Shown: positions 41,229 to 50,802, counted from the first letter of the stretch. The stretch: 64,000 nt of DNA from Undaria pinnatifida (GCA_012845835.1 JABAKD010000007.1:124001-188000); one strand, 5' to 3'. Translations and numbers: made by a program. The notes: generated from the letters alone by a model not told the origin.

Positions 41229-41309
41229 GGTGGCACTGCCCCCAACAGTGGCACCATTTGGTCTTGCCCCTATATGCCACTATAAAGGGCCGCCTACTGT
41301 ATTGCAAAA

Positions 41310-42235
41310 TACAACAAGCGAGGTGATGTGGTCATGTGATGTCACCACCATTGAGCACGAGGGGAAGAAGTGGAAATCGTCAGTGTTTTGCGACGAACGC
41401 TTGGTGTACCCGCGCTCACTTACGTTACTTCGTTCGTCATACTTCGTTAGTCATATAGTCTAGACCTATATGACACCACTATTGAACACGAGGAGGGAGG
41501 GTAGGTGGCAATCGTCATTGTTTCGAGGGAATCGCTTGATGTGCCCGCGCTCAATGACGTTACTTCGTTAAGGTTATGCTACTGCGTTTGGTAGAGGTTG
41601 TCAAGCGATCATGCAGACGACAGGTAGGCACGAAATACACTGCAAAATAGGTCGGTGTTAATAGTGTGGTCTACTGCAGTTTCAACATATCTGCCTGTAC
41701 TTCATTTTCACATTAATATCTTCTAGTGTACGATTAGACTATTCGCTCTTTTTCTCTCCCTACCGTTGTGTCCTCGAAGATGCTGTGGTCCCGTAGATGA
41801 TATCGGTCCACGTCTGGTGCTCTTGTTAGTGGTGCTCATGAAAACATGCCGTAGCGTGTAGTAGATGATCGCTGAGTGGTATTACTTTTCCTTTCTATAA
41901 ACCAGGTAGTATATGTCAACGCAACGGCTTGTTTGAACAGTGAAAACGACAAAAGATATTTTCCACACACCTGATACGGAGGAGACGCCGCCCGAAGATT
42001 GTTAAGTATACCGACGGTCAGGATCAGGTTATCGAGCAACGCACTTGGTTTTCACTAGCGCTCCGCACTCCACCTAAGAAACCACGGGCGTGGGTTGGAC
42101 CCAGTTCTCTGATGCTTAACCCAATTGCAAATGAGGTGATGTGGTGGTGAAATGCTATATATACTGATTTGCGCTGCTGTGATTACCCCGTCTCTGGTTC
42201 TGTTTGTTCGTGTGTTCTCGATTAACCTGTTATTA
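41310..42235 (+). repeat. Family D repeat, copy 1
   Basis: Inverted counterpart at 58.69-59.48 kb (GGTGCTCTTGTTAGTGGTG, ACATGCCGTAGCGTGTAGTAGATGATCGC, GAAGATTGTTAAGTATACC, ATTTGCGCTGCTGTGATTACC). The first 150 bases also resemble the tandem units at 59.5-60.4 kb (GAGGTGATGTGGTCATGTGATGTCA). No terminal repeats defined. Confidence 0.65.
41971..42150 (+). other. Short open frame kept in both family D copies
   Basis: LIRRRRRPKIVKYTDGQDQV, IEQRTWFSLALRTPPKKPRA, WVGPSSLM, to TGA 42148. The inverted copy (58704-59018, minus) reads LTQRRRGPKIVQYTDGQEQV, IEQRTRF, TPPKTLRACVGPSSLM in the same frame. Differences are mostly substitutions without frameshift, which may indicate past coding. No family recognised. 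Confidence 0.3.
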
Positions 42236-42239
42236 AGAA

Positions 42240-43840
42240 ACGTTTCTTTTTTTTTTTGCTCGCACTTAGTCTATACTTTCCAGCTTCTGGACAAGCCGTG
42301 GTCACAGGTGACGACCTATTTCCCCCCCCGGTTCTTGCCTTCAACTTTTATCGCACATAAGGTTCAGCAATCCCACTGCTCGTCGATTTTTCATCGAGTG
42401 TGGCTAACTCATGCTCTGGCGCTTTCCACAAGTCATTTTGTGCACAAGAAAAAATCCCAACGAACTTATACGAGTATGCACTCGGCGTGGTTCGAACTCA
42501 GGAAACTGACATATATGGTCTATACCAGGATCGAGGATAACATGATACGCCACCGGGGCGACCGGATTTTTTTAGAGACTCTATCACGTTATGTCGAAAA
42601 CAAACAAAAAAAACGATGACTCGTCGTCGCTAGAGCAATGGGACAGCGAAAGGTGAAACAACAGTGCCGACTACCCAATTCGATGACATTTGCACAGATA
42701 TGATACAAGGTGCAAACCCGGAAATTAGTGGGGTCACCAAAAAACTGTCCAAATCCTGAGCTCCACGGAATATTCTCCACGGCAGCTTGCTTGGTGTTGA
42801 CACCGTGCAGTGGGGTCAACCAGCAAAGAAGGCGAGCAAGTGACAACGGAGAATCCGGGAAAGAGCTAGCAAAATATAAATAACCAAGGGGCATGCATGT
42901 AAAAGAAGAACATGAAAGCTCGGAGCGCTGCGCAGCCCGGATACGTGGCGCACGAACAGGTGTGAGGAGAGTACGCGGAAGCCGCAGCGTGAGAAAGAAG
43001 GAGATGGCAGATTGGGTATCAAAGCACCGGCCAGTAGGTAGAACCTGTGTCTACGTAGCCTCAAGCTACAAAGACTACATCGTGTTTTACCAATATTCCA
43101 GTATGTTGCTTGGATCGCCTGCTCAATCGCCCCGGGGGTAAGTCCAAGCCTGCTTCGGAGTCCTTCGGAGTGTGATACCACCACCGCCGGCATGCGGGGT
43201 CTCGGTGAACGGATTTTCCTTTTTTTTACATTTTTCCCTTGTTTCCTTTCAAGTGACTAAACTATATATTTCCCACATGGTAGCTACTATTTTCCCTCTT
43301 GTTTTAGCCCTTCTTTCCCCTGTCCATGTTCACGTGTTGGTACTACTAGCTAACCTTGGGGCTCTACGATCTTGGCTATGAAGTCAGTATGTACACCTCC
43401 GTCCAACATCGAAGATAGGACAAAAATACGTACCAGGCAGCCAAACCTCCTCATCTTTTAGATAGTAGTTGAGTACGGAACCCAGTTTGGGTGCTGCCCG
43501 ACGCCAGCTGGGTGGTGTGATTTGTTGTGGCTCCTTTTCGGGTTGTTCATCTATCTGTTCGGTTTCTTTATTATTTCGCCACGGGGGCGACAATGACGGT
43601 GGTACGGACGCTACTACTACTAGTAATGCAGACTACTAATGTCGTCAGAAACAGCAGTGCGCAGGTGATAGATCATGATGGACGCTTCTCGATGTACAGC
43701 GAGCAGCCACTGGTAGGGGAATTCGAGTCCAAATGTCGTGGTTGACCGTGATGTTGGTTGGATGGCGTCATCTGGTGGGTTGCTTCGTTCTGGCTGGCTG
43801 TTATGCTCTGGTTCTCATTGTTGTCGTGGGTCGTGTTTCC
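42240..43840. other. No clear gene; scraps of the palindrome-arm sequence
   Basis: 42152-42619 is open for 155 codons but looks like random AT-rich sequence. 43000-43045 (GAGATGGCAGATTGGGTATCAAAGCACCGGCCAGTAGGTA) matches the palindrome arm at 48385-48425, and 43205-43250 (T-rich, TTTCCCTTGTTTCCTTTC) may be its continuation, so a diverged relative of the palindrome arm lies here. Confidence 0.4.
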
Positions 43841-43849
43841 CTCCATCCT

Positions 43850-44030
43850 TCCACCCGCTTCTTTTTCTTTTCATTTCAACTCTACTCTACTTCCCTTCCG
43901 AGCCCGATGGCTCTCCGGATTACGTGACTTCTATCTCCGTGAGTGAGCCAACCATGAACCTACCACCTGTGAACGTGGATGGTCAAACATACTAGTATAT
44001 AAGGATCAATCCAGATATCTCGTGCACAGG
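43850..44030 (+). repeat. Family B LTR-like segment, copy 2
   Basis: TACTTCCCTTCCGAGCCCGATGGCTCTCCGG-TTACGTGACTTCT and GAGCCAACCATG-AC. The closest match is 61.98-62.11 kb. Confidence 0.6.
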
Positions 44031-44034
44031 GTGA

Positions 44035-44520
44035 GCGCAAGGATGGGGACGTCGTTCGCATGGCCACAGCGCAGATGCCCCCGAGGTGGGATTCCTTAAC
44101 CTGGGACTATCTAACCCAGCTGACCAGCTCTGCTGAAGAACCGGAAGCGATCCAACAATACGGAGTCGCAATACGAAGGCGAGCACACGAAATGCCCTGG
44201 TAGTATTTTAGTTGCAAGACCAGCGAGACGCCGCCGAGGCAGGCCGAGCACCAACAGAGGCACGAGCAGAACGTGAAGGAGCACAGGCGAAAGAGAGACA
44301 TGCCCTACCATCTAGCCAGACCCATTTGATGCAGATGTCATCGAGCGAGAACGCCGCAAGGTCATTGAAGCACCAGCCTGTACAGCAAAGGACGTATTCG
44401 TGCCCGTTAACATGGAGTTTCTGACCGCACGAAGCAAGAAGGGCGATTTATTTTGGGGGGGGGAGAAGAGGAGGAAGAGCGAGTTTGTTTTTGGGAGGAG
44501 GTGGGAGAAGACGAGAAATG
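44035..44520 (+). pseudogene. Family B gag-like fragment, copy 2
   Basis: Codons WDSLTWDYLTQLTSSAEEPE and AIQQYGVA correspond to 9.45-9.76 kb. Later KRRKSEFVFGRRWEKT (44470-44515) matches the 9.9-kb copy. Three or more frame changes and a TAG. Shared structure supports a genuine ancestral reading frame. Confidence 0.4.
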
Positions 44521-44524
44521 GCTG

Positions 44525-44905
44525 CTGTTGTTGTTCTCACATTAACTCGCAAAATCATGTCCGTGGTCACAGGATAGGCCTTAGTTACTCTGGAGTTGAG
44601 GAGTACCCCAGGGAAAACACCCACAACCAATAGTGGTACACGCATATATCACAGCTTGCGCAATTCATGCCTCCACCAGAAGCATTCAAAAGTGAAATCG
44701 GGAGTCAGTCTACGAGGTGCCAGGTCCACACCGGTGCATACGTCTCAGTACTTGCGCCTGGAAAAACCGACTATACCCCTTGCCACCTAAGAAAGACTAA
44801 CACGTTTAGTGTAGACTACATAATGAAGAATCAGTACGGACACTGGGTGTGCTGGATGTCGACGAGTAGAAGAACGGTTTAATGTGAAGAACACACACAC
44901 ACACA
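44525..44905 (+). pseudogene. Family B protease-like fragment with HTGA, copy 2
   Basis: GTTCTCACATTAACTCGCA starts the block. Codons FKSEIGSQSTRCQVHTGAYV and SVLAPGKTDYTPCHLRKT (44687-44800) form the best preserved copy. His (CAC) stands where retropepsins have Asp. It runs into GAAGAATCAGTACGGACACT, the 5' part of the repeat that forms the spacer of the 48-kb palindrome. Confidence 0.45.
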
Positions 44906-44915
44906 TCACGTACGA
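44825..44915 (+). repeat. Palindrome-spacer repeat, dispersed copy 1
   Basis: GAAGAATCAGTACGGACACT ... GTCGACGAGTAGAAGAACGG, TTTAATGTGAAGAACACACA. Identical blocks at 48890-48966 (same strand) and 47381-47455 (inverted). Confidence 0.8.
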
Positions 44916-44954
44916 GTATCTATCACTACGCATACGCACGACAGACGCAAGTCA

Positions 44955-45875
44955 ATTGGAAAAAATGAAACAAAGAACAAATATGAAGAGAAAGGAAAGG
45001 AAAGAAAAGACAAGAAAAGCTAATATAGGCAAGACAGGAAGAAGAAGCAAGGAAAGGAAAAAAAAGAGAAAGTCCTACTAGCAGACCCTAGGAACTGACC
45101 AAAGACGACATTGGGTTCGTAGAGGGTATCAATTGCATCATCATTATGGAACAACATGGCGGTAGCTGAGCTGAGGGTGGAGGAAAAGCAGCAGCGGGAA
45201 TCACCGCCGCCGGCCTGGCTTGAAGAGGATGATGCCCGTGGGGAAAAGCCGATATCGTCGCCGCCGAGGGGAGCTTCATCGGGTACACACCTGACGTTCT
45301 TGTGTCGGGCCGTAATTGACGGTATGCACCGTAAGGCCGGCGACGCGCAACATCGGCGGGCATATCAGACGGTGGCGCAGGAGGGTGGAGAACAGGAATG
45401 TAGGAGGCTTGGTGGTGGATTGGGGTTCAGATTGTTCGCGGGTCCTGGAGAGGAGCGTTGACGGCGGAGAAGGCGCTGTCCGGTACGAGAGCGTCTACGC
45501 GAGAAAGTGAAGATCATCGTCTGCGGCAAAAGCACGTGTTCTAAAAGGCGCGTATTGCTTTCATATTATTTGGTCTTGCAGATTCGGTGTTTGGTTCGGT
45601 TCTTTGTTTGGTATTAAAGTTGGTACTAAAAGGCATAGCTGTGTGTTCAAGCCCAGTAGCTATTAATAGTGAGCATAATACTGCTGTTGTTGTGCTCTTA
45701 AATCGGGCACTCTCACAATGGTGGCGTTTGGACGTACATTCGAAGTTGGGATGGAGGTATGAATTTTGTACCTGGTACGGAACTTAAGAAACATGAATAA
45801 TCTGGTAGCTACGAAGTACTGATACGAGTATCTGCCACCAGGTCACAGGTATATGCAAACTAATCTTGTTTGCAC
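44955..45875 (+). repeat. Family B purine tract and distal segment, copy 2
   Basis: 44955-45075 is GAAAGGAAAGG-rich. 45100-45560 and 45735-45875 match 9955-10440 and 10690-10820. Here gag-like, protease-like, purine tract and distal segment are in one line, so this copy probably shows the ancestral order. Confidence 0.6.
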
Positions 45876-46096
45876 GTATTGCAAAAACGAGAGGCGATGG
45901 GTAGGGTGGTTGTGTTTACAACACACAACTGAATTTCAACCCTGCCTGGTGTTATGCATGCATTAATACCTGTAGTACCTGGTATGTGAGATTGTTATTT
46001 TATTCACGTTGGTACTGATACCAAGTGATGGGGTGGGAGAAACCCCCGACGGCTGGTAGGATGCTTGAAGGAAAATTCAATTTGAGAAATGACATA

Positions 46097-46302
46097 TATA
46101 GTTTCCGCGCACAGACTGACTAAAATCATCCTGTTGACCCTGATAGCTACACTGTAGCTGTAAGGGGAGTCGCCGACCTATATCCTTAATGAGGACACAC
46201 AACCCGTAATTCGCGCGATCGGAGTATCACACACAGCTTGCAAAGATGAGTTTCGACGAAATCTTCGATCTCACAGCTGGAGTGTATTTTAATTTTTATA
46301 AT
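46097..46302 (+). repeat. Family A, 206-bp sense copy (3' module only)
   Basis: From TATAGTTTCCGCGCACAGAC to GAGTGTATTTTAATTTTTATAAT, with ACATA on either side (46092-46096, 46303-46307); the short AT-rich match may be chance. Confidence 0.75.
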
Positions 46303-46349
46303 ACATACCTGGTATTTGTCTTGAACAGGTAGAGTAGGTAGGTGTGTAT

Positions 46350-46610
46350 GATGAATGCTGGCTTCCCGAGTTAGTCGAAGACGCAGATGTCCTAATCAGT
46401 GTGTCCTGTAATACCAACGCATGTTGAGGACTTGGTTCGGACAAAACCACAGCGAAACAGATTGGACAAAATTGAATGCTCTGGCTTCCAGATGTAGTTG
46501 AAGAAGCACATGTCCAAATCAAATCAGGGTGTCCCGTAATACCAACGCATGTTGAGAGCTCGGTATGGACAAAACCAGAGCGAAACTGATTGGACAAAAT
46601 GTGGCTTGAC
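46350..46610. repeat. 121-bp tandem repeat, two copies
   Basis: GAATGCT-(CT)-GGCTTCC starts at 46352 and 46473. Shared blocks GTAATACCAACGCATGTTGAG and GGACAAAACCA-AGCGAAAC. Confidence 0.8.
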
Positions 46611-47229
46611 CCCGGAGTGGAGGAGTTATATCTCAAGTGATTTTATTTAATTTGTTGGATCATAAAATAACATTTGAAAGCGATGCCCTTCCATTTCTTT
46701 CGTAAGTTCGATGATTATGCTTTTAAGCTTGTAAAACTCTAAAATGTGATGAACACTATCGTGATAGTTTTCACAAGCAGGAAGGATGTAGGATTCACTA
46801 TGTGATGCAAGAGATTCACCATGTGCTGGATGACATGCTATCAGTACAGTATCGAACTCGGGTCTTCGTTAATACAAGTCTAGTAGTTTTACTACAGTCG
46901 AGGGACCCTTTTGGTGCCGGTACGTGCACAGAGCGTTCACCGGCACTAAATCGGGCACCCGGCACTTTTGCGAATAGTGCCAAAACGGCACTATTGAGGG
47001 CTGGCCAATCCCTCATTAGTGCCCGTACCGGCACTAATGAGGTTGTGTTCGATTTATGGTGTAGCGCCCACGCTTACGGGGCCAACAAAGAACGAAATGG
47101 ATCGACACTATTACTGCACTGTTGAGTGAAGTTCCAGCATGGGCGTGGGCAGAGTTGAGTTTTCTTTTTGTTGTCTTGGGGCGCTCTTGGGTTCTTCATT
47201 TTCTTCTGCACCTCACTTGTTCGTTTGTT

Positions 47230-47380
47230 TGTGTACTGTCGTCGGGACAAATTCTCTCCTGTTTGCCTGGCGCACCCGCTTCCATGTTGCAAGAAAAAAA
47301 AAACGACAAGCACGACAGGCAGCGCACCGCAAAAAATCAAATAACCGTTACCACAGCTGTAACCCCTGCCCTCACTACTG
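47230..47380. repeat. Copy of transposase 3'-end repeat, left side
   Basis: CGGGACAAATTCTCTCCTGTTTGCCTGGCGCACCCGCTTCCATGTTGCAAG to AACCCCTGCCCTC matches the two units at 50.02-50.31 kb. Confidence 0.8.
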
Positions 47381-47516
47381 TGTGTGTGTTCTTCACATTA
47401 AACCGTTCTTCTACTCGTCGACATCCAGCACACCCAGTGTCCGTACTGATTCTTCACCCTAGAAAGATCAGCTCTGTGGTCACAAGCTACGACACAGAGA
47501 TAATGCATCGTAATGC
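47381..47516 (-). repeat. Palindrome-spacer repeat, inverted copy
   Basis: TGTGTGTGTTCTTCACATTA ... CTCGTCGACATCCAGCACAC ... CGACACAGAGATAATGCATC, the reverse complement of 48827-48968. Confidence 0.85.
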
Positions 47517-47702
47517 TAACCAATACCAGGCAGGTGATACCGTTCTCCTTCGGCCTGCCCCGTCCTTGGGGTGGGCCGAGGAAGCCCGCGAGGACCTGCA
47601 GCGGTCTAGCGGCAGTCACACGGGCATCGAGCCTCGGGCTGGGTAGAGAGGGAACCTTGCGCGGTCTGGCTAGTGAACTGCTCACTCTAAGGACCGCGTG
47701 GG

Positions 47703-48257
47703 GTGGTGGTGATGGGTTTTCTTTTTAACCCCGACGCCGAGGAGTTCATCCCCGGGGCAGGACGGGTACATCACCACAGCAGAGAGCGCAGCGTGGGCAG
47801 CTTGGGGAGTGGAGAGGCTGGCCACCGCGTGGGTACGCATGCACGACAGGAAGGATGGGAATGTCGGCGTTGGCTGGGACGGCTGCACCCAGCCAGCGGA
47901 AACCAAGGCGCGAACCGGGCTACGAAACGGAGAGCCACAATCATTACATTAATAGAGAGAAAAAAGAAACAACAGAAACAGAAACGGAGGAGGGGACGAG
48001 CCTCTCGTCGGCTGGCTGAGAAAGCAGCACGCGAGACTCGTAAGAGACGGAAGGCGGCACTTGTGGCGGTAGCGACCTACAACGTGCGTACCCTGGCCGT
48101 AAAGGGGAAGAACGGGTATGGGCATGACGAGCGTGTACTGGCGAAAGGCCAGCAACTCGGCTGTGACTTCATTGGCCTGCAGGAAACTCGACGGCCCGGC
48201 AACACGAGATTTAGTGCAGCTGGATACCAAGTTTTTTGCTCAGGTATTTTGGTTTAA
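47703..48257 (+). CDS. LINE 5' fragment: start of ORF with endonuclease N-terminus
   Basis: 184 open codons. MGFLFNPDAEEFIPGAGRV begins it. Then a Lys/Arg-rich run (ERKKKQQKQKRRRGRASRR), and VAVATYNVRTLAVKGKNG, GCDFIGLQETRRPGN (catalytic Glu), FSAAGYQVFCSG. This matches the opening of the endonuclease at 14.9 kb, and the basic stretch parallels that LINE's 15.2-14.9 kb segment. The fragment is cut where the palindrome begins (48243), so only the 5' part remains. LINEs usually keep their 3' end, so the missing 3' end points to later disruption. Confidence 0.65.
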   Translation: MVVMGFLFNPDAEEFIPGAGRVHHHSRERSVGSLGSGEAGHRVGTHARQEGWECRRWLGRLHPASGNQGANRATKRRATIITLIERKKKQQKQKRRRGRASRRLAEKAARETRKRRKAALVAVATYNVRTLAVKGKNGYGHDERVLAKGQQLGCDFIGLQETRRPGNTRFSAAGYQVFCSGILV

Positions 48258-49533
48258 TGAGAAGAACACAAAGGGGGGAGGGGGGGAAACAGGAGGAGTA
48301 GAAGGAAAGCCGTCCAAGGGAATGGGGGCAGGGGGGGCAACAGGAGGAATAGAAGGGAGACCGCGGTGGACGAAGGCAGGAAGGAGATGGCAGACAGGGT
48401 AGCAAGGTACCAGGCCGACTAGTAGGTACATAGCACTTGTCGTCTTTTTCTGGGGTATTTTTTTCCCCTTTGTTCCCTCCTTGCGTGTCCAGGTTTTTGG
48501 CTCGTGTTTGGATTATCTTATTTTGGTTTTACTTTACTTTATTTTATTTCATTTTATTACCTGGTATGTTTCCTTTCCGAGCTTTGGCTCTCCTTTCCGG
48601 TTGGGTTGTTTCTTCGATTTCCCCTTCATTTTGTTTGTTTCATTTTTTGTTTTATTTTTATCTTTGTTTTTTTTTGTTTTCTTATTTTGTTTTTGTTTTT
48701 TGTTTTGTTTTTGTTTTTGTTTATTTCGTACCAGGTATTTCTCTCTTCCAATGTATTTCTGTTGCTGACGTATGTATGTTGTGCCTGTAGTACCAAGTAC
48801 TAGGGCATGACATTGCGTTGTCGAATGCATTACGATGCATTATCTCTGTGTCGTAGCTTGTGACCACAGAGCTGATCTTTCTAGGGTGAAGAATCAGTAC
48901 GGACACTGGGTGTGCTGGATGTCGACGAGTAGAAGAACGGTTTAATGTGAAGAACACACACACACACAATGCATTCGACAACGCAATGTCATGCCCTAGT
49001 ACTGGGTACGACAGGCACAACATACATACGTCAGCAACAGAAATACATTGGAAGAGAGAATACGAAATAAACAAAAACAAAAACAAAAACAAAATAATAA
49101 TAAGAAAACATATAAAAACAAAAAAGATAAAAATAAAACAAAAATGAAACAAACAAAATGAAGGGGAAATCGAAGAAACAACCCAACCGGAAAGGAGAGC
49201 CGAAGCTCGGAAAAGAAACATAATAAAAATAAAATAAAATAAAGTAAGGTAAAACCAAAATAAGATAATCCGAACACGAGCCAAAAACCTGGACACGCAA
49301 GGAGGGAACAAAGGGGAAAAAAATACCCCAGAAAAAGAAGAAAAGTGCTATGATACGTACCTACTAGTCGGCCTGGTACCTTGCTACCCTGTCTGCCATC
49401 TCCTTCCTGCCTTCGTCCACCGCGGTCTCCCTTCTATTCCTCCTGTTGCCCCCCCTGCCCCCACTCCCTTGGACGGCTTTCCTTCTACTCCTCCTGTTTC
49501 CCCCCCTCCCCCCTTTGTGTTCTTCTCATTAAA
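48243..49533. repeat. Large palindrome: arms of about 570 bp, 138-bp spacer
   Basis: Left arm 48253-48830 and right arm 48969-49533 are near-perfect reverse complements over sequence such as AGGAGATGGCAGACAGGGTAGC, GGCTCGTGTTTGGATTATCTT, GGTTGGGTTGTTTCTTCGAT and CATTGCGTTGTCGAATGCAT. T-rich and A-rich tracts differ in length. Outermost 15 bases of the left arm (AGGTATTTTGGTTTA) pair with 49802-49816, beyond the inserted MITE. Long hydrophobic Phe-rich ORFs on both strands are mirror images of this non-coding DNA. Confidence 0.9.
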
Positions 49534-49801
49534 GACCAAGGCTACGGTAGGGGGGGTACCCCCATTTTCACTGATGTGTTTGAGCCACTCGCACGAGTGG
49601 CTCTGTACCCTACGAACGAAGATGGTTTAGGCACTTGTTTTGGCGCAGCTTAGATCACCTTTGCATTGCGGATTAATTTCGCCAATGTAAAACAAGAAGA
49701 AACGTAATATCGCATAGGAACAAAGGGGTTACTCGCGCGAGTGACCCCTAGCGACTGAAATAAAAGGCCCAAAAGGGGACCCCCCTACCGTAGCCTGGGT
49801 C
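49534..49801. mobile_element. 268-bp MITE inserted in the palindrome arm
   Basis: Ends GACCAAGGCTACGGTAGGGG and inverted GACCCAGGCTACGGTAGGGG, flanked by TAAA (49530-49533, 49802-49805). Inside are two strong hairpins: GAGCCACTCG-CA-CGAGTGGCTC (49580-49601) and GGGGTTACTCG-CGAGTGACCCC. Related sequence occurs at the end of the hAT fragment at 27.4 kb. Confidence 0.78.
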
Positions 49802-49804
49802 TAA

Positions 49805-50010
49805 ACCAAAATACCTTGTAAAAGAGAGAAACAACGAAAGAAACCAAGACAAAACAAATAAATAAATAAATAAATAAATAAAAAGGGGAGCCAAAGCTCG
49901 GGAGATAGAAACATACCCCGAGCATGAGCCAAAATGGACATGCAAGGGGGAAAGAAAGGGAAAAAAATACCCCGGAAAAAAGGAAGCAAGTAAAAGAAGG
50001 AAGACTGGGA
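49805..50010. repeat. Diverged third copy of the palindrome arm with (AAAT)n
   Basis: AAAAGGGGAGCCAAAGCTCGGG, CGAGCATGAGCCAAAATGGACATGCAAGGGGGAA and AATACCCCGGAAAAA correspond to 49190-49340. (AAAT)8 microsatellite at 49854-49882. Confidence 0.7.
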
Positions 50011-50014
50011 GGGC

Positions 50015-50345
50015 CACTGTACGTGGGGACAAATTATCTCCTGTTTGCCTAGCGCACCCTCTTCCATGTTGCAAGAAAAAAAAAAAACGACAAGCACGAC
50101 AGGCAGCGCACCGCAAAAAATCAAACAACCGTTACCACAGCTGTAACCCCTGCCCTCCATGCTGTACGTCGGGACAAATTCTCTCCTTGTCTGGCGCACC
50201 CGCTTAGATGTTGCAAGAAGAAAAAAAATGACATGCACGACGGGCAGCGCACCGCAAAAATCAAACAACCGTTTTTTTAGTGCCACAGCTGTTCCCCGCC
50301 CTTACTCCGTAGCAACAAACTCCCTCAGGTCTGCCTGGCGCACCC
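50015..50345. repeat. About 150-bp tandem repeat covering the transposase C-terminus
   Basis: Units start at about 50017, 50166 and 50320, each with ACAAA-TCTC-CC(T)-GTCTG/TTTGCCT-GCGCACCC. On the minus strand each unit encodes a version of RRVRQADLREFVATE (KRVRQTRREFVPT in the second), so the last coding codons and the 3' flank were multiplied. Confidence 0.78.
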
Positions 50346-50802
50346 GCCTCTTGGAATGCGCTGCACTCATCGCCATCTTCGCTTTCGCTAGGTAGAGCGC
50401 CGCGTCTCCATTGCCGCTCTCCTCTGCTGCCGCTTCCAGGACGCCGAAGTGAGACGACAATTCGCCATAAGCCGGTGGGACACGGCGCGCGAGCCCCGTG
50501 TTGTCATCGCCGCTGTCCTCCTCCTCGCCCTCCTCCTCGCGGCCGGTAGACACTCGAGTCCCAGCCAGCTGTGCCGTCATGTCTTCCACCGTATCCTCTC
50601 TGAGAGCCTCAACCACTTCATCGTCGTCCTCGATGCATATTGTATATAAATAGGTGTTTCGCGCGTGCGGAGTACCGGCACTATTTGGGGTGACAGCAGT
50701 GCCGAACCGGCACTCTATCGGGCATGCTTTAATTAGTGCCGGTCTGGCACTATTGAGAGCTCCGCCTGTGTGCAGAGATTTCACCGGCACTATACCGGGC
50801 AT
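50302..50802 (-). pseudogene. C-terminal tail of pogo/Tigger-like transposase
   Basis: The credible part is from about 50650 down to the TAA at 50302: EDDDEVVEALREDTVEDMTA, a Glu/Asp-rich run (TGREEEGEEEDSGDD), VPPAYGELSSHFGVLEAAAE, GNGDAALYLAKAKMAMSAAH and SKRRVRQADLREFVATE. Acidic tails are usual after the DDE domain of pogo transposases. Upstream codons (to 50802) fall in the subterminal GGCACTA repeats and are not coding. The DDE and DNA-binding domains are lost. Confidence 0.5.

Larger units (their letters stand above)
39794..41299 (+). mobile_element. Small pogo/Tigger-like TA transposon (1.5 kb)
   Basis: Left end CAGTAGGTGGTTCTTTATAG (39797, preceded by an extra CAG) and right end inverted CAGTAGGCGGCCCTTTATAG (to 41299) match at 22 of 25 positions, and TA lies outside both. 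The inner motif ATAGTGGCA recurs about ten times near both ends in either orientation, as transposase-binding subterminal repeats do. The CAG...CTG termini and TA target are those of the Tc1/mariner-pogo group. The catalytic DDE core is absent, so the copy is non-autonomous. Confidence 0.7.

Noticed and set aside
42152-42619. 155-codon ORF with hydrophobic start
   Set aside because: AT-rich random-looking composition, no homology seen, and it begins inside family D repeat sequence.
48437-49311. Phe-rich membrane-like ORFs on both strands (FGLSYFGFTLLYFI...)
   Set aside because: They are mirror images produced by the T-rich arms of the palindrome. The same peptide appears on opposite strands.
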